A stretch of DNA of 57,358 bases from Candidatus Binatia bacterium (GTDB lineage: Bacteria; Desulfobacterota; Binatia; UBA9968): assembly GCA_036504975.1 (NCBI GenBank), contig DASXUF010000102.1:1-57358 (forward strand). The letters run 5' to 3'. The notes beneath the pieces were generated by a model. The model had not been told where the DNA came from. It worked only from the letters and a program-made list of their open reading frames with translations, and did no database searches. The position numbers and the translations under genes were made by a program. Shown piece after piece: positions 8,623 through 16,111 of this stretch. Numbering within the stretch: the first letter of the stretch is position 1; each line of letters opens with the position of its first letter.

Positions 8623-9606
8623 ATGGCTGATAAGAAGATCGGAACCGTAACCGACTGGAAATATTCTTCGGACGTGCTGGCGATCTTTCGCATGATGCCC
8701 CAGGCCGATAGCAAGTTTCCCGGCTACAAGGCCGGGCAGTACATGGCGCTGCAGCGGAACGACTGCAGGTTGACGAAGAAAATCGTCAAGGACGGCGGAA
8801 AAGTCGAATACGCAATCGTCCTCGACGATCAGGGAAAGCCGAAGCGCGGGGCGGTCACCCATTCTTATTCGATTTCCTCGGCGCCGTTCGAGACCGAGCA
8901 AAACGGCTGGCTCGAATTCTACGTCATTCTCGAAATGGACGGCGTCGTGCCGGGGCGGCTCACCGAGTCCATGTTTCGGATGAAGCCGGGCGGCGACGAC
9001 AAGATGGTCTACTACGAAAAGATCGCCGGCGACTTCACGCTCGACAAGCGCGCCGCGGGTTTTAAGAACGTCATCCTGGTCGGCACCGGGACCGGATTGG
9101 CGCCGTTTATCTCGATGGTGAAGCAGATCGACTTTGAGGCGAAATCGGGCAAGACCGATTCCGTCAAGTACACGCTGCTCCACACCAACCGGACTTACGA
9201 AGAGTTGGATTACTATCAAGACTTGTTGGCGCTCGAAGCGGCCGAGCGCTTCGATTTCGTCTACGTGCCGACCGTCAGCCGGCCGACCCAGCGCGATCTC
9301 GGCGATCCCAAGCTTGGCACGGGGCGCGCAAACAACGTGCTGCGCTATCTATTGGGCATGCCGATCAAAGAAGAGCAGGACTTGCAGGAGATCGCGGCGA
9401 AAGGCGGAGACACCGCGAAGGCGAAGGCGGCGTTGGAAAAAACCGTCAAGCCGGCCCTGCCGAAAAAGTTTTCGCGCGAATCGCTCCGCGACCGGTTCGA
9501 CCCGTCGAGCACGGTCGTTGTCACCTGCGGCAACCCGTGGTCGATGGAAGACATCAAGTACGCGGCCGAGACGAGCGGCATGAAGTTCGAGAAGGAAGAT
9601 TGGTGA
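8623..9606 (+). CDS. ferredoxin-NADP reductase-like flavoprotein
   Basis: 327-residue FAD/NAD(P)-binding oxidoreductase. The FAD-binding barrel carries HSYSISSAP (about residues 85-93, the RxYS-type FAD motif) and the nucleotide domain carries GTGTGLAPF (about 153-161). It ends CGNPWSMEDIKYAA...EDW, with a terminal aromatic residue as in bacterial Fpr proteins. A helical insertion of about 50 residues (about 247-295, rich in Lys/Glu/Ala) makes it longer than typical Fpr (about 250-260). Probably transfers electrons between NADPH and ferredoxin or flavodoxin. No redox partner is adjacent. Confidence 0.85.
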   Translation: MADKKIGTVTDWKYSSDVLAIFRMMPQADSKFPGYKAGQYMALQRNDCRLTKKIVKDGGKVEYAIVLDDQGKPKRGAVTHSYSISSAPFETEQNGWLEFYVILEMDGVVPGRLTESMFRMKPGGDDKMVYYEKIAGDFTLDKRAAGFKNVILVGTGTGLAPFISMVKQIDFEAKSGKTDSVKYTLLHTNRTYEELDYYQDLLALEAAERFDFVYVPTVSRPTQRDLGDPKLGTGRANNVLRYLLGMPIKEEQDLQEIAAKGGDTAKAKAALEKTVKPALPKKFSRESLRDRFDPSSTVVVTCGNPWSMEDIKYAAETSGMKFEKEDW

Positions 9607-9729
9607 TTCTAGGTTATAGTCTCGCGCAAAGGCGAGGGCTGCCAAGAAAAAATTATTTTTACTTTGCGTTCTTGGCGTCTTGGCGCGAGTAAATCCCCCA
9701 GTACTACGAAAATCGCGAAATTTTTAACG
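9607..9729. repeat. CGCAAAGGCG / CTTGGCG intergenic inverted repeat
   Basis: The gap between two convergent genes holds an inverted repeat: CTCGCGC at about 9632 pairs with GCGCGAG at about 9682, and GCCAAGAA pairs with TTCTTGGC inside it. The same words (ACTTTGCG, CTTGGCGTCTTGGCGCG) recur at 50430-50505, so this is a dispersed repeat family. It could form a bidirectional terminator-like hairpin. Confidence 0.6.
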
Positions 9730-10746
9730 TCAGCGTCCGCCGAAGACTTTTGCCAGGAAACCTTCCTTTTCCAGCTCGGCGATGAAACGGTTCGTCAGGG
9801 AATCTTTCGGCTGCAAGTCCTTCGCGTCCGGGCGTGCCTTCTTCAGCATGGACGCCGAGAGCTCCAGACCTTCCAACGTGGGATACGGCTTCGTCGGAAA
9901 GACTTTCCCGTAATAGCGGAAGGTTTCGTCGAGCTGGTCCTTGTCTTTTTGCGCGTCTAATTTCAAAAACTTGGCGATGTTTTGCGTAACGACGTCCTTC
10001 TTCGACGGATCTTTCCAGTAGGCCAAACCCTCGATTGTGCCCCTGAGAAAGCGCAGGACCAGTTCGGGCTGGCGTTCGAGAAAATCTTTTCGGGCGACGA
10101 TCTGCTGGTGCGAATAGGCGACTCCCGACTCCGACATATCGATCAAATCGTTGAAGCCGAGCCGGCGGCCGACGAGATTGAACGGCGGGCTGACGATCGC
10201 CGCGTCCACGACGCCCGCCCGGAGCGCCGCGAAGCGCTCGCTCTGGCCGCCGACCTGAAGAATCACCACGTCCTTCTCCGGCTTCAAGTCGTAACGTTCG
10301 ACGGCGTGCCGCACCGCGACGTCCGAGGAAGAGCCGAAGCGGCTGATGGCGATTTTTTTGCCCCGCAGCTCGGCCGGCGTTTTTATCTCCGCTTTCGTCA
10401 GGATCGTGAAGGGAAACGTATTGACGATTCCGCCGATGAAGAGAAGATTCACGCCCTTGATATTGCTCGCGAGGACCGTGACGCCTTCGGAGAACGCCAG
10501 GGGCAGATCGCCCGCGAGCATGGCCTGGATCAACTGGGTGCCGCCCTGGAACGCGATCAGCTCCAGGTCGATGTTGTGCTTTTGATAAAGGCCGAGCTGT
10601 TTGTCCACGTAGGGATGGCTGTTCGTGCCGCTGATGCCGGCGATGCCGAGGCGCACCGCCGTGAGACTTTTCTGCGCCCAAGCGCCCGTGCCGGACGACA
10701 GCATTGCGATCATGGACATAACGATTGTGATGATGAAGCGCTTCAT
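9730..10746 (-). CDS. NitT/TauT-type ABC substrate-binding protein
   Basis: 338 residues from the ATG at 10746, beginning MKRFIITIVMSMIAM with a signal peptide cleaved near AWA-QKS (about residue 25). The body is a periplasmic binding protein of the SsuA/TauA/ThiY type (LGIAG...KQLGLYQKHNIDLELI, then ELRGKKIAISRFGS and a DAAIVSPP element). The start overlaps the end of the rhodanese gene by 4 bases (ATGA), indicating translational coupling. No permease or ATPase is adjacent, so it is an orphan binding protein; the ligand is unknown. A longer frame to 10884 merely reads through the rhodanese gene. Confidence 0.88.
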   Translation of the reverse strand: MKRFIITIVMSMIAMLSSGTGAWAQKSLTAVRLGIAGISGTNSHPYVDKQLGLYQKHNIDLELIAFQGGTQLIQAMLAGDLPLAFSEGVTVLASNIKGVNLLFIGGIVNTFPFTILTKAEIKTPAELRGKKIAISRFGSSSDVAVRHAVERYDLKPEKDVVILQVGGQSERFAALRAGVVDAAIVSPPFNLVGRRLGFNDLIDMSESGVAYSHQQIVARKDFLERQPELVLRFLRGTIEGLAYWKDPSKKDVVTQNIAKFLKLDAQKDKDQLDETFRYYGKVFPTKPYPTLEGLELSASMLKKARPDAKDLQPKDSLTNRFIAELEKEGFLAKVFGGR

Positions 10747-11189
10747 CGGCCGGCCTCCGTCGGATATTTTTTCTTGACCCAACCCGCGAACCCTTCTTCG
10801 AGGACGATCGCGTTCCGGTAGCCCTTCCCTCGAAGCGCGAGGTAAGCGTAGGATTCGTCTACGCCTCCGGGCGGGCAGCCGCAATAGAGGACCACCCGCC
10901 CCGACTGCGGCACTTCGGCGGATCTTTTTTGCAACTCCCCGACGGGAATCGAGCGCGCTCCGGGCAGCCGACCCTTTTGGAATTCGCTCGGCGGACGCAG
11001 ATCGATGAAGATAATTTTCTCGCCGCTATCTAGCAGGGCTTTAACCCGCTCGGCGGGGATGGTCGGAATGAACTCGTCGTCGTGCCCTGCATGCGCCGCG
11101 GGTGTCAGCCACAGGGTAAGACAAACCAGCGCGCCAAGCGGTCTCCAACAAAGCGCCGCGCCGACGCTCCCGGACGCGACTGCGATCAT
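10743..11189 (-). CDS. secreted single-domain rhodanese with CxC active-site loop
   Basis: 148 residues with an N-terminal hydrophobic export signal (to about residue 35, LTPAAHA) and one rhodanese domain: KIIFIDLRPPSEFQKGRLPGA followed by the active-site loop YCGCPPGG. Canonical rhodaneses have one Cys followed by an R-rich loop; here a second Cys follows two positions later, giving CxCP. The only other rhodanese in the window (15510-15983) has the same CxCP loop. It overlaps the amidohydrolase upstream by 4 bases (ATGA) and the binding protein downstream by 4 bases, forming a tight three-gene operon. It may carry sulfane sulfur or sense redox in the periplasm. Confidence 0.87.
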   Translation of the reverse strand: MIAVASGSVGAALCWRPLGALVCLTLWLTPAAHAGHDDEFIPTIPAERVKALLDSGEKIIFIDLRPPSEFQKGRLPGARSIPVGELQKRSAEVPQSGRVVLYCGCPPGGVDESYAYLALRGKGYRNAIVLEEGFAGWVKKKYPTEAGR

Positions 11190-12910
11190 GGCAGCTCGCT
11201 GTGAATAATCTTTCCTCCTACGATCGTGGCGACGCTCTTGATGCCGGGGATCTCGGCTTCCGGGACGGTGAGGAAATCTTTGTTGAGAACGACGATATCC
11301 GCCCACTTGCCGGTCTCCAGCGAGCCGAGAAGGTTTTCCCGCAGCACGTACTCCGAAGCCCAACGCGTCGCCATCAGGAGCACCGTCTTCCGGTCCACGG
11401 CGTTTTTCGCGCCCCAGACTTTGCCGTTTTCGTCTTTGCGGCTGATCAACGCATAAAAACCGGAGAACGGTTTGATTCCAAGGTCGGGATCGTCCTGCTC
11501 CCACGTCACCCTGCCGCCGGCGTCGAGAATGCTTTTTACCGGGACCACCCAGTTGTGCGCGGTCGCTTCGCCGTAATCGCGTGCGACCCGGTCGGCGCGC
11601 AGCAGATACTTGGGCGCGCAGCTCCACATGATGCCGAACTTTTTCGCGCGTTCGATCTGGTCCGGCCGCGGGACCATGGTGCAATGGTCGAGCACGTGCT
11701 TTTTCTCCCGCACTTGCTCCAGCGCCAATCCCGCCTCCTGGCTCGCCTTCTCGATGATGTCGAGGAGGACATCGACCGCCTTGTCGCCCGCGTTGTGCGT
11801 GCCGGAAATTCTTAAGCCGGCCTTGACCGCCTCGTAGACGGCGCGCCCGCGCACGTTGTCCAGCGTCAGCCGGCAGTCCTCGCGCGCCTTGATTTTAGGA
11901 TCGGGCGACAGCGTCGTGCAGACGCCGGGATAGGAAGAGTCGCTCGAGCCGGCGGAGACGCCGATCAGCCACATGCGGTCGGTGCCGTGGCCGATGAGAT
12001 TGCCGGAGCGCTTGACGTAGTTTTCGGCGTAGACGTTGTCGCGGTAGCCGGCCTCGTTGGTGTAGGCGACGCGAAGCGGCAGTTGGCCTTTGCTCTCCAT
12101 ATAGTTGAACGCGGAGATCGCTTCCGATCCCAGCGAAGAAGACCAGGTCGTGATGCCGGCCGCGCCCCACAGTTGAAGCTCTCTCAGATAGATCGGCGCC
12201 AGCTCCTCCGGCTTGGGCTTGGGAATGATCTCTTCGTCGAAGATGAGGCTCACGCCGGAGCCGATCCGCCCGGTGAATTCGCCCTTCGCGTCCTTGGGCA
12301 AATCCAACAATTTGGCATCGTACCGTTTGAGCAGCTCCGCCAGCGCTTTGCTGTTGGTCATCGCTTTGGTGTCGGTGACGTGGATGACGGCCGGGTTGTT
12401 GGGGACGACCTTGTCGAGGTCGAAGCGCGTCTTGTTGATGACGAAGCCGTCGGCGACGGCGCGCGGCCGGATGCGCGCGATCAGCCACTCGCCGGGCTTG
12501 GTCTTCTGCGCCAGCTCCCCGATGCGCTCGAGCAACTCCTCCTCGGTGCGCCCCGCGATGCTGGTCTCGACGAGCCTCGGATTCATCTCGCGGGCGAAGC
12601 GGTCGAGGGAATATTCGTGGAGATGCGAATGCGTATCGATCAGGCCGGGAATGACGGTCCGCCCCGACAAATTGATTCTTCTGGTCTTGGGGCCCGCCAG
12701 AGCAAGGATTGCTTTGTCCGCTCCCACCTTGAGAATTTTTCCGTCACGCACGGCGAGCGCCTGGACGATCCTGAACTTGTCATCGACGGTGACGATCTTG
12801 CCGTTGTGCAGGATCATGTCGGCGTAGCGGACGATCTCCGGCGGGAGAGTCTGCGCCGACGCCTGGCCGACGAAGAAAACGAGTAGCGCCAGAAGAACCC
12901 TTTGCGTCAT
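11186..12910 (-). CDS. exported amidohydrolase (YtcJ/amidohydrolase-3 type)
   Basis: 574 residues with a signal peptide (cleavage after QASA, about residue 19). The amidohydrolase superfamily pattern is clear: ADMILHNGKIVTVD at the start, the DTHSHLHEY metal-binding HxH motif at about residue 92, an internal DHCTMVPRP segment, and a C-terminal LGSLETGKWADIVVLNKDF. This is the YtcJ-like subgroup; the substrate cannot be told from sequence. It heads an operon with the rhodanese and the NitT-type binding protein. A homologue (632 residues) lies at 16112-18010, also beside a rhodanese. Confidence 0.9.
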   Translation of the reverse strand: MTQRVLLALLVFFVGQASAQTLPPEIVRYADMILHNGKIVTVDDKFRIVQALAVRDGKILKVGADKAILALAGPKTRRINLSGRTVIPGLIDTHSHLHEYSLDRFAREMNPRLVETSIAGRTEEELLERIGELAQKTKPGEWLIARIRPRAVADGFVINKTRFDLDKVVPNNPAVIHVTDTKAMTNSKALAELLKRYDAKLLDLPKDAKGEFTGRIGSGVSLIFDEEIIPKPKPEELAPIYLRELQLWGAAGITTWSSSLGSEAISAFNYMESKGQLPLRVAYTNEAGYRDNVYAENYVKRSGNLIGHGTDRMWLIGVSAGSSDSSYPGVCTTLSPDPKIKAREDCRLTLDNVRGRAVYEAVKAGLRISGTHNAGDKAVDVLLDIIEKASQEAGLALEQVREKKHVLDHCTMVPRPDQIERAKKFGIMWSCAPKYLLRADRVARDYGEATAHNWVVPVKSILDAGGRVTWEQDDPDLGIKPFSGFYALISRKDENGKVWGAKNAVDRKTVLLMATRWASEYVLRENLLGSLETGKWADIVVLNKDFLTVPEAEIPGIKSVATIVGGKIIHSELP

Positions 12911-12990
12911 GGGAATCTCCTTCGGTTCGGAATGTTGTTTCGTCGAAGCGCGGTCATGAGCACTAAGCGATGAATTTCAGCTCAGACAAT

Positions 12991-13036
12991 TCCCTCACTC
13001 TCGCCCTCTCCCAGAGGGAGAGGGAAGGGGTGAGGG
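12991..13036. repeat. CCCTCTCCC/GGGAGAGGG palindromic repeat
   Basis: Imperfect palindrome of the type CTCACTC...CCCTCTCCC-AGA-GGGAGAGGG...GGGTGAGGG. One of at least eight copies in the window. Sits in the 216-base gap upstream of the amidohydrolase (12911-13126), which otherwise holds no recognisable gene. Confidence 0.8.
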
Positions 13037-13126
13037 TTTTCGATGACATGAAGTTCATTCCTGTTGCATGCGCTTGAGCCGTGTACTATGCCGGTGGAGT
13101 CGGAGTCAAGCACGTTGCCGGTTCCC

Positions 13127-15145
13127 TCAGTGCACATGATCGTCCGGCGCGGGCGCCGAGGGTTTTTCTTTGTTCAGCCCGTCAATTTCTTGCAAAAGAT
13201 TTTCCATCTTCGACCAGCCGATATCCTCGCCCTGTATCCAGCGCGCGCGCACGTATCCCTGGCGGTCGATGAGAAATTCCACGTGCCCGGGGATCGGCGG
13301 ATCGGGAAGCGTTCCGTCGGCGGAAAAGCTCCGCCGGAAGAGAGCGTACGTGGCAAATATTTCCTGACCGCCGTCCGTCACGACGGGCAGAAGACCGACG
13401 GATGGATGGGTCCGCTGTTCTTGTTCTCGAGGTATCGCCAGCACTTCGACTCCAAGGCTGCGGAGCTTTTCGTAGGCCTGGGCCAGCTCTTCCAGCCGTG
13501 TCTTTGATCGCTCCGCGAAGAGCACGAGCAAAACGATATTCCGTCCTCTGCGGTCCTTGAGCGCCTCGCCCTCCACCTGCGCGGTTCCGTAAACGAAATC
13601 CGGCGCGACCAGCCATGGGCGCTCCGCCAGAGGAGCCATGGAGCGGGCCTGCTCGGCCGCTGAGAGAGTTCGGAGAAAATTGATCAAGTCCCAAATCTCT
13701 TCTTCGCTCAGACTCTGGTGAAATCCGGGCATGGCCGTTTCTTTGATGCCGTGGTTGAGCCACCAAAAAAGATCTCCAACCGTGTGGTCGGCCGTGTGCT
13801 TGGCGGTCAAGTCCGCCGCCGGCTTCGGCTTCAATTCTTTGCCGCTGGGGCCGTCTCCGTATCCGGAAATCCCGTGGCAGGTCGCGCAGCTCTCCTGGTA
13901 AAGGCGCAGCCCGTTGGCGACGGAGATCGCCTGATAGGGCACGGAAGGTCTGCCGTACGTCGTCGGATAGGCGTCGATCGACAGTGCGGAAGAGACGACG
14001 ATCCCGCCATAGGCGGAAGCGGCCAGTCCCGCGCCCGCCAACCAGTAACGCTTGCGGCGGCGGACCAAAGCAAAGCAAACTCCAATGAATCCCGTGGCGG
14101 CCAGCCAATTTCCCAGTGCGACCTCGGAGCGAATCTTGGGATTTTTTTCAACCGCGCTCCAATTCCAGCGAGAGGAGAACGGCCACGATGGCTGAATATG
14201 GCGTGCGGGAGGCGTTACGCTCATCGCGCCGACGATCAGGAGGATGCACGCTCCCAGACTCGCTTCGGCGACAACGTTCCGTTTGAGTCGACGGAAAAGA
14301 TTCTTCGATTGCTCGAGGCCGCGCCGCGTCGTCATGGAAAGAATAGCCGGTTTTAACTCCAATAGATTGATGGCCGCGATCACGATCAGCGGCAGAAGCA
14401 GGCCGAGCTTTGCCAGCAGGAGCTTACCGTAAGTTGTTCCTACCAGCGGGGGTACGGCGCCCACGAGGTTCCATGCGTTGAAAAGTCCGGTGACGACGAG
14501 AATGCCAACGCTCGCTAAGCCGAGAACTGAGAAGCGGCGAGTCGCTTCTTTCCCTACATCTTTGCTCCACTGCTCGTCGGCTCGCCGCAACCAAACAAGA
14601 AAAAACGCGAACGAAACCAGTCCGCCGAGCCAAACACTCGCGGCGAGCGCGTGCAGGCTATCAGCTACAAGTTGGACAGCGAGCTTCCCTCCCTCTCCCG
14701 CAGCGGCGTGTCCGGAAAATGCTTGCGCCATGACAATAACCATGGCGATAACCAGCACGCTGTTGTTTAAGTACTTTGAATTGTTTTTCTCTCGCGGAAA
14801 ATAAAGCAGCGCCGCCAGCAAAAGCATCAGGCCGGCGCGAAAAACCCAGACCATCCCGGATTGCGTGCCGATGAGGACTCCCCAGATAGCGGCCGGTGTG
14901 AGAGACCCCGTGACCGAAGCGGTCTGAATAAAAAAGCCAGCCAGGCCGACGAGGAAAGCGGCGAGAAGGCTCCACCTGACGAGCCCGCGCCGAAATCGCT
15001 CTAAAGCTTCAACCTTGGCCGGTTGCTCGCCGCCCGTTTTCGTCAAGGCCGGACGCTCGACAAAATAATCGAAGGCGAAACTTCCGATGAGCAGCGACAG
15101 CGCTGCGAGGTGGACAAACCTAATGGCGGCGGCGAGGGTGGTCAC
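13127..15145 (-). CDS. CopD / cytochrome c / redoxin fusion protein
   Basis: 672-residue three-part protein. Residues 1 to about 310 match CopD-type copper-transport membrane proteins (about eight hydrophobic helices, ending in VTPPARH). Further hydrophobic segments (about 345-390) follow, then one class I cytochrome c heme site, CATCH at residue 420, with a GDGP segment and a TAMPGF distal-Met element. The C-terminal part (about 515-660) is a thioredoxin/AhpC-like fold (GRNIVLLVLFAERSK, LPDPPIPGHVEFLIDRQGY) lacking a CxxC motif. It follows copC by 2 bases. The fusion suggests coupling of copper import or oxidation to electron transfer; the exact role is inferred. Confidence 0.86.
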   Translation of the reverse strand: MTTLAAAIRFVHLAALSLLIGSFAFDYFVERPALTKTGGEQPAKVEALERFRRGLVRWSLLAAFLVGLAGFFIQTASVTGSLTPAAIWGVLIGTQSGMVWVFRAGLMLLLAALLYFPREKNNSKYLNNSVLVIAMVIVMAQAFSGHAAAGEGGKLAVQLVADSLHALAASVWLGGLVSFAFFLVWLRRADEQWSKDVGKEATRRFSVLGLASVGILVVTGLFNAWNLVGAVPPLVGTTYGKLLLAKLGLLLPLIVIAAINLLELKPAILSMTTRRGLEQSKNLFRRLKRNVVAEASLGACILLIVGAMSVTPPARHIQPSWPFSSRWNWSAVEKNPKIRSEVALGNWLAATGFIGVCFALVRRRKRYWLAGAGLAASAYGGIVVSSALSIDAYPTTYGRPSVPYQAISVANGLRLYQESCATCHGISGYGDGPSGKELKPKPAADLTAKHTADHTVGDLFWWLNHGIKETAMPGFHQSLSEEEIWDLINFLRTLSAAEQARSMAPLAERPWLVAPDFVYGTAQVEGEALKDRRGRNIVLLVLFAERSKTRLEELAQAYEKLRSLGVEVLAIPREQEQRTHPSVGLLPVVTDGGQEIFATYALFRRSFSADGTLPDPPIPGHVEFLIDRQGYVRARWIQGEDIGWSKMENLLQEIDGLNKEKPSAPAPDDHVH

Positions 15146-15147
15146 AA

Positions 15148-15513
15148 TTACCGGCTCTCCCGGATCGTAAACGGAAAATCCTGCTCCACTGTGTGGCCGT
15201 CCACGGAGAGGACGCGGAAGCGCACGACGTATTTCCCCGGAGGAAGCGACTTGACGCCGATGGAGAGTTGCTTCGGATCTTCTTCAGCTACTTTAGCGTC
15301 GCCGAGATCGACCGGCGTCCCTCCCGCATCGACGACGGAAGCTTTCGAGAAGCGCGGCTCCAGCCTTTCGTTGAACCAGAGTTGGATTCTCGACGGCGAA
15401 TGCAGCAGCGTGGCGCGGCCGGCGGGGATGGATTTTACCAGGTAGGCGTGGGCAAAACCCATCGACGGGAAAAGCAATAGGAGACAAATGAAGCTCAGCC
15501 GGATTCGATTCAA
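15148..15513 (-). CDS. copC: CopC-domain periplasmic copper protein
   Basis: 121 residues: signal peptide ending SMGFA-HAYL, so the mature protein begins with the N-terminal His that is a Cu(II) ligand in CopC; a second conserved ligand region, VDGHTV, is near residue 106. SPSRIQLWFNERLEP is the usual CopC strand pattern. It overlaps the upstream rhodanese by 4 bases (ATGA) and is followed 2 bases later by the CopD fusion, so rhodanese-copC-copD fusion form one leftward operon. Confidence 0.93.
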   Translation of the reverse strand: MNRIRLSFICLLLLFPSMGFAHAYLVKSIPAGRATLLHSPSRIQLWFNERLEPRFSKASVVDAGGTPVDLGDAKVAEEDPKQLSIGVKSLPPGKYVVRFRVLSVDGHTVEQDFPFTIRESR

Positions 15514-15983
15514 TTTATGAGACCGCTCTCAACCGGATATTTCCGTTTCACCCAGCCGGCAAATCCCTCTTCCATCACGCTCACGTTGCGGTATCCCTTG
15601 GCTTCGAGAAAGGCGTACGCGGCGTCGATCTCTTTCGCCGGGCAATCGCAATAGATGATGACCCGGCCGGCGCGCGGGATCTTGCCGAACTGCTTTTCCA
15701 AGTCCGACTTGGGGACCGAGCGGGCGCCGGGCAATCTCTTCTTGCGAAATTCCGTCGCCGGCCGCAGATCGATAAAAATAACTTTCTCGCCGACGTCGAG
15801 AAAAAGTTTGGCGCGCTCGGGAGTCAGGGTATAGGCGATGAGCGCGTCCTGATCGTGCTCCGCGCCGGCCGAGGCGGGCCAAAACAGCAAGCCTAGACAT
15901 GTCAGCAGCAGGGCGTAAGGCGCGCGGCGGTCGGTTGAACGAAGCACGACGATTGAATACTGCGAAACGGTTTTTGTCGTCAA
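15510..15983 (-). CDS. secreted rhodanese with CxC loop, upstream of copC
   Basis: 157 residues: an N-terminal export signal (LLLTCLGLLFWPASAGA, to about residue 42) and a rhodanese domain with KVIFIDLRPATEFRKKRLPGA and the active-site loop YCDCPAKEID, again CxCP. About half of the positions match the rhodanese at 10743-11189, so the two are paralogues. Its coupling to copC (4-base overlap) is a hint that this subgroup may relate to metal or sulfur handling in the periplasm. Confidence 0.87.
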   Translation of the reverse strand: MTTKTVSQYSIVVLRSTDRRAPYALLLTCLGLLFWPASAGAEHDQDALIAYTLTPERAKLFLDVGEKVIFIDLRPATEFRKKRLPGARSVPKSDLEKQFGKIPRAGRVIIYCDCPAKEIDAAYAFLEAKGYRNVSVMEEGFAGWVKRKYPVESGLIN

Positions 15984-16036
15984 GGATCAATGGCAAAACC
16001 GGCGGCCATTGGGTTTCACAATAGGCGCGAAAGGCC

Positions 16037-16066
16037 TTGACAAAACTTCGCATGCAAAACTAAGAT
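16037..16066 (+). promoter_or_regulatory. sigma70-type promoter of amidohydrolase gene
   Basis: TTGACA at 16037-16042 and TAAGAT at 16061-16066 are separated by 18 bases, 45 bases upstream of the start at 16112. It lies in the 128-base divergent gap shared with the rhodanese. GGGAGGC about 10 bases before the ATG is the ribosome-binding site. Confidence 0.6.
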
Positions 16067-16111
16067 CGCGTTCGATTCAACCAGGCAAAGAAGAGAAGGG
16101 AGGCAAGCGTT

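Noticed and set aside
11987..12886. Rightward frame of 299 residues opposite the amidohydrolase
   Set aside because: Antisense shadow, Asp/Arg-rich without any family pattern; the amidohydrolase motifs are on the other strand.
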